Under the pieces are notes generated by a model. That model searched no databases, was not told the DNA's origin, and saw only the letters and a program-made list of their open reading frames with translations. Source: JBOGJG01 sp050747825 (lineage in GTDB: Bacteria; Acidobacteriota; UBA6911; RPQK01; JBOGJG01). Taken from it: a stretch of 7,448 nt of DNA. Positions 1-5,646 of this stretch are shown here, piece by piece. A program made the translations under genes and the position numbers. Location of the stretch: positions 1 through 7,448 of the forward strand of contig JBOGJG010000014.1 in assembly GCA_050747825.1 (NCBI GenBank), read 5' to 3'. The stretch's first letter is position 1, and each line of letters starts with the position of its first letter.

Positions 1-661
1 AGAGCGCGTCGCCGGCGCCGGCAAGCCCTCGCGGACCGCAGGCGACCGGAATCTCCCGGTAGGAGCAAAATTTACCGCCTTCAACCGGCAGATGATCCAG
101 GTCGTAATCGAGATAGTTGGCCACGAACAGGTCGAGATCGCCGTCCTTGTCATAATCGGCGGCGGCTGCCGCCGAGGACCAACGGGCATCCGCGACACCA
201 GCTTGGCCCCCCTCTTCTGTAAACGTGCCGTCTCCCTGGTTTCGGTAGAGAAGATTGGGACCATAGTTGGCGACGTAGAGATCGTCAAAACCATCGTTGT
301 CAAAATCGGCCACCAGCACTCCCTTGCCCCAGAAGTTCCCCTCCACACCGGCTTTCTGCGTCACGTCGGTAAATGTCCCGTCCTGGTTGTTCCGGTAGAG
401 GGCATTTCGAACCTTTCTCATCCCTGTGCGGTAGTCTTCGATCGTCCCACCATTGACGATGTAAAGATCCATCCAGCCGTCCTTGTTATAGTCGATGACA
501 CCCAGACCGCCTCCTACCGATTCCACCAGGAAGTGCTTTTCGGGGCCTCCGCTCACCACCACCTGGCGGAGACCGGCTTCGGCCGCTCTGTCCGTAAAAA
601 CGGGGACATTGCCCAGGCTGCCCAAGAACAGAAGCAGACTTGAAAGAAAGGTTGTCTTCAC
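1..661 (-). CDS. Secreted FG-GAP/VCBS repeat protein, ASPIC/UnbV (CRTAC1-like) type, C-terminus outside the window
   Basis: The frame starts with GTG at 661 and stays open for 220 codons to the left edge, so only the N-terminal part is present. Residues 1-22 form a hydrophobic signal peptide (MKTTFLSSLLLFLGSLG...). Three calcium-binding DxDxDG-type loops of integrin-like FG-GAP/VCBS repeats follow: DYNKDG (57-62), DFDNDG (119-124) and DYDKDG (169-174), each followed by a D-L-Y/F strand. Two 'LYRNxxDGTFT' motifs occur at about 88-98 and 138-148. Residues 198-213 read FCSYREIPVACGPRGL, a Cys-paired segment typical of bacterial CRTAC1-like proteins that end in an ASPIC/UnbV domain; that domain would lie beyond the edge. 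Known for the family: exported beta-propeller, probably for binding or adhesion, substrate unknown. The start overlaps the stop of the upstream TPR gene in GTGA and no separate Shine-Dalgarno is visible, so translation is probably coupled. High confidence in the family, moderate in the ASPIC/UnbV ending. Confidence 0.9.
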   Translation of the reverse strand, partial: MKTTFLSSLLLFLGSLGNVPVFTDRAAEAGLRQVVVSGGPEKHFLVESVGGGLGVIDYNKDGWMDLYIVNGGTIEDYRTGMRKVRNALYRNNQDGTFTDVTQKAGVEGNFWGKGVLVADFDNDGFDDLYVANYGPNLLYRNQGDGTFTEEGGQAGVADARWSSAAAAADYDKDGDLDLFVANYLDYDLDHLPVEGGKFCSYREIPVACGPRGLAGAGDAL

Positions 662-1731
662 CGCGGGTCCCGGGAATGTTCGGATTGGAAGCGGATCGCG
701 CCGTCGGCCTCACGTTCGGCCGAATTGGCCCGGGCTGCGCGCTCGAACATCCGCTGTGCTTCCTGCTGCCGGCCGCCGGCCGCGAGTAAGCGACCCAGCG
801 AGTAGAGAGCCTTGGCGTTGGAAGGATCCAACTGCAGCGCTTTTCGAAAAGCCTGCTCCGCTTTTTGAGTCTCACCCAGGTGAGTGAGCGAACGGCCCAA
901 CTCGTAGACCGCCAGAGTGTGCTCCGGCATCTTCTCGACTGCAAGTGCCAGGTCGGCGGCGGCTTCCCGCCAGCGGGCCTTGAACTGCAGGCACAAGCCG
1001 CGCAAGTAGTAGGAGGGTGGATAAGCCGGGTTGCTTCGAATTTCCTGGGTTAATGCCTCCATAGCCGCGTCGAATTCTCCCAGACCGTGCAGGACCATGC
1101 CCCGGTGAAACTGTACGAGCGGAGTGCTGGGATCGATCTCCAGCAGGCGGTCAAGAACTTCTCCGGCCTCTACGCTCCGATTCAAATTGTGAAGCGCTCT
1201 TCCCAGGTTGAGAAGGCCCTCGGCATTGCGCTCATCCAGTTTTAAGGCTTGGCGCAGATCGGCCTCTGCTTCTTCATTTTGATTCCGGTCGAGCCGGGCT
1301 AAACCGCGGGCCAGGAAGGCTTGAAGCAATCCGTTTCTTAAGGAGGTATTCTCGGGCCAGCGCTTCAGGCCTTCCGAGAAGGTAGTGACTGCATGATCCA
1401 GATTTCCCTTTCGCCCGGCGTGATTGCCGACGGTCAAGTAGAAGCGGGGCTCCTCAGGGAAGCGCTCCAGACCTTTCTCGGCAATTTCGATTAAGGCCTC
1501 ATCCTTCTGCTGTTGCTGGTAAAGAGCGGCCAATTGGAGGTAGGGGGTCAGCCAGTCCGGCCGCAGGCTGAGGCACTGCTTGAGTGAAACCTCGGCTTCG
1601 GCCATATTCTTCTCCGCCAGCGCACGGGCGCCGTCCTGGCAGGGGTCCTGGGCGTGAGGCCGGCCGTGAAGTGCGGCGCTTAAGGACAAGAAGATCAGCC
1701 ATGACAGCAAGTTGAAATGGAGACGAAACAT
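658..1731 (-). CDS. Secreted tetratricopeptide repeat (TPR) protein
   Basis: The product is 357 aa. Residues 1-27 are a Sec-type signal peptide (hydrophobic core LLSWLIFLSLSAAL, likely cleavage near HAQ), so the protein should be periplasmic or exported. The rest is almost entirely TPR helices: about nine repeats of roughly 34 residues from residue 33 to 338. The clearest are EGLLNLGRALHNLNRSVEAG (171-190), the repeat at 273-305 with YELGRSLTHLGETQKAEQAF and LDPSNAKALYSLGRLLAAGG (301-320). The Pro at helix ends (RPD, DPS, NPA, MPE, DPS) marks repeat boundaries. TPR proteins are protein-binding scaffolds and no enzymatic residues are seen. It is first in a two-gene unit with the FG-GAP/VCBS gene, whose GTG start overlaps its TGA stop. 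TPR plus ASPIC/UnbV pairs are common in Acidobacteriota and Planctomycetota. No Shine-Dalgarno is visible before the ATG, which touches a 7-bp dyad, so the mRNA may be nearly leaderless. Confidence 0.9.
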   Translation of the reverse strand: MFRLHFNLLSWLIFLSLSAALHGRPHAQDPCQDGARALAEKNMAEAEVSLKQCLSLRPDWLTPYLQLAALYQQQQKDEALIEIAEKGLERFPEEPRFYLTVGNHAGRKGNLDHAVTTFSEGLKRWPENTSLRNGLLQAFLARGLARLDRNQNEEAEADLRQALKLDERNAEGLLNLGRALHNLNRSVEAGEVLDRLLEIDPSTPLVQFHRGMVLHGLGEFDAAMEALTQEIRSNPAYPPSYYLRGLCLQFKARWREAAADLALAVEKMPEHTLAVYELGRSLTHLGETQKAEQAFRKALQLDPSNAKALYSLGRLLAAGGRQQEAQRMFERAARANSAEREADGAIRFQSEHSRDPR

Positions 1732-1755
1732 TGATAATCGCAGCCTATATTATCA
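1732..1755 (-). promoter_or_regulatory. Perfect 7-bp dyad at the TPR start codon, with an overlapping -10-like element
   Basis: On the plus strand TGATAAT (1732-1738) is matched by its exact reverse complement ATTATCA (1749-1755) across a 10-bp spacer. The right-hand base of the TPR start codon directly abuts the dyad. Read on the minus strand, the distal arm contains TG-A-TAATAT (1755-1747), which resembles an extended -10 (4 of 6 matches to TATAAT). If it works as one, transcription would start about 8-10 bases before the ATG. A dyad covering the -10 and the start site is a natural operator position. It could also be a weak AU-rich hairpin in a longer transcript. The symmetry is seen directly; the operator and promoter roles are inferred. 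Confidence 0.4.
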
Positions 1756-2023
1756 GTTTTCGGCCGGGCCGCTCTCTCACGGTCGCGGCTCGGTCAGCAG
1801 CGGCCACCTGAAGATGAGGCGCGCACAGGACATAGAGGCGCAGCCGGCGGCTCAGCTTCCAGTCTTGTTCCAGTCGCGTGTGCTGAAGGATGCAGGGCAG
1901 GTGCGCAGCGGCGATGGGCCTGGCCTTCCAAAGGCTTCTTTTCGACCGCGAAACTTAGCCATTTAGCTCTTTCATTGGCTATTCGGGGGGCGGCGGGGCA
2001 AAGGCTGTCGCATCCTCGTTCCC
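1756..2023. repeat. Intergenic region with a candidate dispersed, structured GC-rich repeat
   Basis: No gene is convincing here. The left part contains an exact 7-bp inverted repeat, GGCCGCT (1767-1773) and AGCGGCC (1799-1805), around a 25-base loop holding CTCACGGTCGCGGCTCGGTC (1777-1796). From memory, very similar strings recur between genes in Solibacteres-type genomes and give rise to spurious short proteins; this is recollection, not a search result. The longest readable frames are a 36-codon minus-strand frame (1962 to 1852) and an unstarted minus-strand frame through the repeat. Neither has a Shine-Dalgarno or a recognisable domain. No intrinsic terminator is visible after the antitoxin gene that ends at 2024. 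Confidence 0.35.
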
Positions 2024-2446
2024 TCAGGAGGCCAGCAGGTCCTTGAGAGACTGCTCATAAAAATACTTATGGTCGAGATAGCGGGACCAGACCCGCTCGC
2101 GAAAATCATAGAAGGCGTTGGAATCACGGGAGAAAAGGAGCTCACCCGAGGAGAGGGCGTATTGAAAACCGAGACTGGCTCTATTCAGAATTTTTACATC
2201 TACCGGCAAACCAAGCCGGTCTTCTAACTCCAGAGAATATCCACATTCTTTCTCAAAAACAGATTCCTCGCTAAGCCGGCTGTCCAGATAAATTCCGATA
2301 TCGATGTCCCGAAAAGCAAGTCCTTCCTGAAAAGAGCCATGGACTATCGCGAAAAGTATTTCCTCCTTTTCCCGCAGCGTTTGAGAGATCTTTCCTCGAA
2401 TGCTCTGTCTTTGAGCCTCATCCATTGTATGTCGAGCCAGTCTCAT
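2024..2446 (-). CDS. mntA: MntA-type minimal nucleotidyltransferase (antitoxin of a HepT/MntA pair)
   Basis: The product is 140 aa, the usual size for the family. The polymerase-beta-like catalytic signature is GSF at 37-39 followed by DID at 47-49 (GS-x8-DxD), and the third acidic residue is probably D83 in LPVDVKI. In characterised HepT/MntA systems this protein neutralises HepT by adding AMP units to a Tyr beside the toxin's RX(4-6)H motif, in the cytoplasm. I chose ATG at 2446, which overlaps the toxin stop in TGATG and has AAGGAAG six bases upstream; a GTG one codon earlier (2449, GTGA overlap) is equally possible. All catalytic residues look intact. Two sampled 60-base lines (2221-2340) are 43% GC, lower than the flanking operons, in keeping with horizontal acquisition. 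It is odd that the antitoxin is intact while its toxin is truncated. A free-standing nucleotidyltransferase role is an alternative. Confidence 0.85.
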   Translation of the reverse strand: MRLARHTMDEAQRQSIRGKISQTLREKEEILFAIVHGSFQEGLAFRDIDIGIYLDSRLSEESVFEKECGYSLELEDRLGLPVDVKILNRASLGFQYALSSGELLFSRDSNAFYDFRERVWSRYLDHKYFYEQSLKDLLAS

Positions 2447-2766
2447 CACTTACTTCCTTTCAGGATAAGGTCTTCGACGGATTGAATGTAGGCATCAAAG
2501 TCCCCCAAGCTGTTCTGAAGAATCCTATAAACTTCCGTGTCATCGACTTTCCAATACCCATGAACGATCAGATTGTGGAATCGAGTCATCTGTTTGAGTT
2601 TATTGCAAAGTGGCTCAAGAATGACTCCCTGCTCCTTAAGCAACTGAAAACATTCCGCAAAGGTGGTCGGCGCTTTTCTCGCCCTACGAGAGACGAGATG
2701 ATCGCAAATCCCGATACATGCTTCAATTGACAGCAGCAGCCGGTTCGAAGGCAGCAAATCGCTCAA
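2446..2766 (-). pseudogene. hepT: HepT-like toxin (HEPN family RNase), N-terminally truncated
   Basis: The C-terminal ~100 residues match HepT: a helix with LLLSIEACIGICDHLVSRR, then TTFAECFQLLKEQGVI, then the active-site segment RFHNLIVHGYWKVDD. The RX6H pair is encoded at 2583-2581 (Arg) and 2562-2560 (His). The Tyr two residues on (2556-2554) sits where MntA attaches AMP in studied systems. The family normally has about 35 further N-terminal residues; here that region is antisense to an HtrA-like fragment. The frame stays open to 2949 (167 codons; an ATG at 2880 would give 144 aa), but its upstream part, rich in Ser, Ala, Arg and Thr, does not look like HepT and is probably a shadow. The left limit given is a possible TTG start (2766; another at 2757). 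The stop overlaps the antitoxin start, the normal operon order. Whether a product is made is unknown, and loss of the first helix would probably damage the dimer. Confidence 0.7.
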
Positions 2767-2767
2767 A

Positions 2768-3103
2768 GATGAACTCCAGGATGGACCAGACGTTGCTCGA
2801 GCCGAGCAGGCTCTCCTGGACGCGTATTCTTCGGCCGTCGTGGGGGTTGCGGAGAAAGTAAGTCCCTCGGTGGTCAGCATCGACATTGACAATATTGGAA
2901 AGGGCTCGGGATTTGTTTTCACGCCTGATGGCTTTATTCTAACCAACAATCACGTGGTCAGCCGGGCCGGCCGGATCACTGTTTCACTGACGGATGGTCG
3001 AGAGTTCCCGGCCCAATTAAGCACTCCCTGGGGTTCAGATACGACGTGCTGGTCAACCTCAGGGGTTCACACTCAACAGACCCTCGACTCGACTCGGTCG
3101 TAA
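2768..3103 (+). pseudogene. Fragment of an HtrA/DegP-type trypsin-like serine protease (N-terminal part only)
   Basis: The reading frame gives DVARAEQALLDAYSSAVVGV followed by AEKVSPSVVSIDI, then GKGSGFVFTPDGFILTNNHV and SRAGRITVSLTDGREFPAQL. This is the N-terminal half of an HtrA/DegP protease domain. The catalytic His is in TNNHVV (codon 2951-2953). Homology stops at about 3019. The frame then runs through unrelated residues (STPWGSDTTC...) to a stop at 3101-3103. The catalytic Asp (expected in a D-LAVV motif about 30 residues on), the GNSGGP serine motif and any PDZ domain are absent, so it cannot be an active protease. No ATG lies in frame upstream: the frame opens after a stop at 2699-2701, and the first usable start is GTG at 2840, already inside the domain. 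It is best read as a relic left by a rearrangement that also removed the start of the opposing hepT. Confidence 0.8.
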
Positions 3104-3137
3104 AGAACCAAGGAACCCAAGAACTTGCGATAATCGA

Positions 3138-3177
3138 TTGACCAGCCACGACTTTTGTATAATGATTCTAGGATCCA
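3138..3177 (+). promoter_or_regulatory. Candidate sigma-70-type promoter and ribosome binding site for the PSCyt/DUF1501 operon
   Basis: A perfect TATAAT lies at 3158-3163 and TTGACC (5 of 6 to TTGACA) at 3138-3143. Their spacing is 14 bases, shorter than the usual 16-18; using AATGAT at 3161-3166 as the -10 restores 17 bases. Either choice places the transcript start near 3170-3174, only a few bases before the ATG at 3178. AGGA at 3170-3173 is the only Shine-Dalgarno-like sequence and is close to the start (4-base gap). The operon may therefore be read from an almost leaderless mRNA. The elements are seen directly; promoter activity is inferred. Confidence 0.45.
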
Positions 3178-5634
3178 ATGAGTTGCTTGAAAGGTCGAAG
3201 GAATCGCTGCTCACTCGTCCGCGGGCTGGGAGCACTCCTGGTGGCAATGCTCTTTGGCGGGGTGACGGTACTTGCTTTTTTTTCGCTGAACGCCAACCTC
3301 AGTGAACAGATCGATTACGCCCGCCAGGTGCAGCCGATCCTGCACCGCAAGTGCATTTCCTGCCACAACCAGGATTTGAAACAGGCAGGATTGTCTCTGC
3401 TGACCCGTGCGGCGCTGCTGGAGGGCGGTCAGAGCGGTCCCGCCGTCATTCCCGGCTCCAGCCAGGAGAGCCTGCTCATCCAGCGCATTACCGGGGCCAA
3501 GATGCCGAGAATGCCCACGGGCGGAGAGCCGCTGAGCGGCCAGGAGATCGCCATCCTGAGTGCCTGGATCGATCAGGGAGCCAAATGGAATCCGGAAGCC
3601 GCGCCCGCGGATCAGCCTCCTTCCATCGAGCCCCGGCGGCCTCCTCTCCCGGAAACGACCGCGGCTGCTTTTGAGAATCCCGTTGATGCGCTGGTGGCAG
3701 CTTACTTCCGCAAGCGCGGCGAATCCTTTCCTGCTCCCGTCTCGGATGCGCTTTTTGTCCGCCGGGTCTACCTGGACTTGTGGGGCCTGCTGCCGACGCC
3801 TCAGCAGATGAGCGCTTTCCTGCGAGATAGCAGCCCCGACAAGCGGGAACAGCTCATCGATCGGCTGCTCGCTCATGATCAGAACTACAGCCAGCACTGG
3901 ATCAGTTACTGGAACGACTTGCTGCGCAATGATGAAGGGGTAATTTATCACGGGACCAGAGAATCGATTTCCAGGTGGCTCCTGGAAGCTCTGGAAGACA
4001 ATCTTCCTTACGATCAATTTGTCTCCGCCCTGCTCAATCCAGTGCGTGAAGGCGATCCTCGCGGTTTCCTGCTCGGCGTCAACTGGCGGGGAACAGTCAA
4101 CGCGAGCCAGACGCCAGCCATGCAGGCGGCTCAAAACAGCGCCCAGGTGTTTCTGGGCGTGAACCTCAAGTGCGCCTCCTGCCACGATAGCTTTGTGAAT
4201 CGCTGGAAGCTGAAAGACAGCTACGGAATGGCCTCGCTGTTCTCGGAAGAGCCATTGGAGCTGGTCCGTTGCGACAAGAACCTGGGAGTGCCCGCCGGAC
4301 CGAAGTTCCTTTTCACTGAGCTGGGTGATATCGAAGCCGGTCTGACCGCCGCCCAACGCCGCGCTGAGGCGGCTCGACTCTTCACGACGCCGGCAAACGG
4401 ACGGTTTGCCCGTACCCTGGTCCACCGAATCTGGAAAAGACTGTTCGGCGGGGGATTGGTGGAGCCTGTGGATGAGATGGAGAACGCCCCCTGGGACGCC
4501 GATTTGCTCGATTGGCTCGCCTGTGATTTTGTCGACCACGGCTACGATATGAAATTTCTGCTGCGGCGAATAATGACCTCTCGAGCCTACCAGCTTCCGG
4601 CCGTGCCGCCCGCTACCGGAGAAGAGGCAGACAACGTTTTTCGGGGACCCTTGCTGCGGCGACTGACCGCCGAGCAGTTTGTAGATGGAGTATCCTCGGT
4701 GACCGGGGAATGGCGGGTGTTGAGTTCCAGCCAGGCTGAGCCTGGGACCTACAGCCGCGATTGGAGGCTGAAATCCACGGCTCTGACCCGGGCGCTGGGA
4801 CGGCCCATTAGAGATCAGGTATTTACAGAGAGAAATAACCAGCCGACGACCTTGCAGGCGCTGGAGCTGGTGAATGGGGAAGAACTGGCCTACCTGATCC
4901 AGCGGGGAGCCAAACGACTGCTCAATGAGCTGAGACCGCCGCCGGCCAACCTGTTCGACAGCGGCGCGATTCGATCGGGGGCGACGTCTGTGGACATCGA
5001 CATCTCAGGAGCCAAAGAGCTGTGGCTCCTGATCGAAGATGCGGGCTCCTATGACCCGACCCGCGTGGTTGCAGGCTGGGCCGAGGCCGAGCTGTCCGGC
5101 CCGCAGGGAAAAACCCGCCTGGCCGCTCTCCACTCCAGCTCCCACTTCCGGCTGCAAAACCTGCGGATAGCTGAAAAGCGGCCCGCCCAGGGGCAGGCCG
5201 AAGTCCGGGAGACGATTCACCATGATTACGCCCAGAGCATCGTGACTCCCCTGCCCTCCACGCTGGTCTACAACATCGCGGACCAGGGATATACGCGCTT
5301 GCGCGCCCGGGTCGGCGTTGATGAAAGCAGCTCACGCAGTGATATAAATCCCCGAGTCCGGTTTTTCATCTTTAGCGAGGAGCCGGATCGGAGACAGCTC
5401 ATCCAAGTAGCCGGAGACCCTCCGGTCCCCTTTACGCCGCCGGAAAATCCTGCTGCCGGCCAACTGATTCTGCGCATTTTCCGGCATGCCCTGGGACGTG
5501 AGCCGGTTCCGGCAGAGGCGGAAGCGGCCAGGGCTTTCCTGAAGAAGCCCGGCGCCCCGGATGAAATCTCGCCGGAGGGACTGGAAGATTTGCTCTGGTC
5601 AGTTTTCCTCTCTCCGGAATTCCAATATATTTGA
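3178..5634 (+). CDS. PSCyt1-DUF1549-DUF1553 (Planctomycete cytochrome c type) protein with an NPCBM-like insert
   Basis: The product is 818 aa. A membrane segment or uncleaved signal lies at residues 15-36 (GLGALLVAMLFGGVTVLAFF), so most of the protein is outside the cytoplasm. PSCyt1 (PF07635) spans about 45-135 with the heme motif CISCH (59-63) and Met candidates at 109/112 in KMPRMPTGGE. PSCyt2/DUF1549 (PF07583) spans about 165-375, including FVRRVYLDLWGLLPTPQQ and a second CxxCH (CASCH, 332-336). PSD1/DUF1553 (PF07587) begins at about 405 (GRFARTLVHRIWKRLFGGGL) and runs through LLRRLTAEQFVDG and NQPTTLQALELVNG (554-567). It resumes at about 763 and ends in LLWSVFLSPEFQYI. Residues 590-750 are an insert resembling an NPCBM carbohydrate-binding module with its two halves in swapped order. 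The family is thought to act in electron transfer or glycan metabolism, without a proven reaction. ATG 3178 retains the whole hydrophobic N-terminus; an ATG at 3247 would cut it. It forms an operon with the DUF1501 gene 12 bp downstream. Confidence 0.93.
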   Translation: MSCLKGRRNRCSLVRGLGALLVAMLFGGVTVLAFFSLNANLSEQIDYARQVQPILHRKCISCHNQDLKQAGLSLLTRAALLEGGQSGPAVIPGSSQESLLIQRITGAKMPRMPTGGEPLSGQEIAILSAWIDQGAKWNPEAAPADQPPSIEPRRPPLPETTAAAFENPVDALVAAYFRKRGESFPAPVSDALFVRRVYLDLWGLLPTPQQMSAFLRDSSPDKREQLIDRLLAHDQNYSQHWISYWNDLLRNDEGVIYHGTRESISRWLLEALEDNLPYDQFVSALLNPVREGDPRGFLLGVNWRGTVNASQTPAMQAAQNSAQVFLGVNLKCASCHDSFVNRWKLKDSYGMASLFSEEPLELVRCDKNLGVPAGPKFLFTELGDIEAGLTAAQRRAEAARLFTTPANGRFARTLVHRIWKRLFGGGLVEPVDEMENAPWDADLLDWLACDFVDHGYDMKFLLRRIMTSRAYQLPAVPPATGEEADNVFRGPLLRRLTAEQFVDGVSSVTGEWRVLSSSQAEPGTYSRDWRLKSTALTRALGRPIRDQVFTERNNQPTTLQALELVNGEELAYLIQRGAKRLLNELRPPPANLFDSGAIRSGATSVDIDISGAKELWLLIEDAGSYDPTRVVAGWAEAELSGPQGKTRLAALHSSSHFRLQNLRIAEKRPAQGQAEVRETIHHDYAQSIVTPLPSTLVYNIADQGYTRLRARVGVDESSSRSDINPRVRFFIFSEEPDRRQLIQVAGDPPVPFTPPENPAAGQLILRIFRHALGREPVPAEAEAARAFLKKPGAPDEISPEGLEDLLWSVFLSPEFQYI
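4945..5415 (+). other. NPCBM-like module in apparently permuted order, inside the DUF1553 domain
   Basis: Residues 590-640 of the 818-aa protein (NLFDSGAIRSGATSVDIDIS, then GAKELWLLIEDAGSYD and AGWAEAEL) resemble the C-terminal half of NPCBM modules, where 'LFDSG...VDVSGAKELRLVV.DAG....WADA.L' is usual. Residues 696-746 (LVYNIADQGYTRLRARVGVD, then VRFFIFSEEPD) resemble the N-terminal half ('Y.L.GKY.RF.A.VGVD....VRF.V..DG'). Here they appear in the reverse of the normal order. The linker between them (641-695) matches neither. The insert separates NQPTTLQALELVNG from the final DUF1553 helices. NPCBM modules bind carbohydrate, so glycan binding is a reasonable inference. Confidence 0.6.
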
Positions 5635-5635
5635 T

Positions 5636-5639
5636 GAGG
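5636..5639 (+). promoter_or_regulatory. Ribosome binding site for the DUF1501 gene
   Basis: GAGG in TGATGAGGCGAAAAAATGG lies seven bases before the ATG at 5647 and partly in the 12-base gap after the upstream stop (5632-5634). It fixes the start codon and shows that the second gene can be translated from the same mRNA as the first. Confidence 0.75.
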
Positions 5640-5646
5640 CGAAAAA

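Noticed and set aside
92..643. Plus-strand open frame (183 codons) at the left end
   Set aside because: It is antisense to the FG-GAP/VCBS repeats, which have clear calcium-binding loops on the minus strand.
486..944. Minus-strand open frame (152 codons) spanning the TPR/FG-GAP junction
   Set aside because: It lies in the wrong frame relative to both genes, which are well supported by TPR and DxDxDG motifs and join by a GTGA overlap.
1852..1962. 36-codon minus-strand frame starting MAKFRGRKEAFGRPG
   Set aside because: It has a weak start context, no domain, and lies in repeat-like intergenic DNA.
2769..2861. Small plus-strand frame beginning MNSRMDQTLLEPSR
   Set aside because: It is a shifted frame of the HtrA fragment with no Shine-Dalgarno or domain.
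2767..2949. Upstream extension of the HepT frame to a start at 2949 or 2880
   Set aside because: The residues are low-complexity, do not resemble the HepT first helix, and the DNA codes for HtrA on the other strand.
3083..3124. Short tandem repeats (CTCGA and AAGAACC-like units) considered as a CRISPR remnant or binding-site array
   Set aside because: Units are only 5-9 bases, imperfect and few, with no spacers; a chance microrepeat is enough.
3211..4539. Long minus-strand open frame (442 codons) opposite the PSCyt/DUF1553 gene
   Set aside because: It is fully antisense to recognised cytochrome and DUF1549 domains, has no known motif, and is what GC-rich coding DNA produces by chance.
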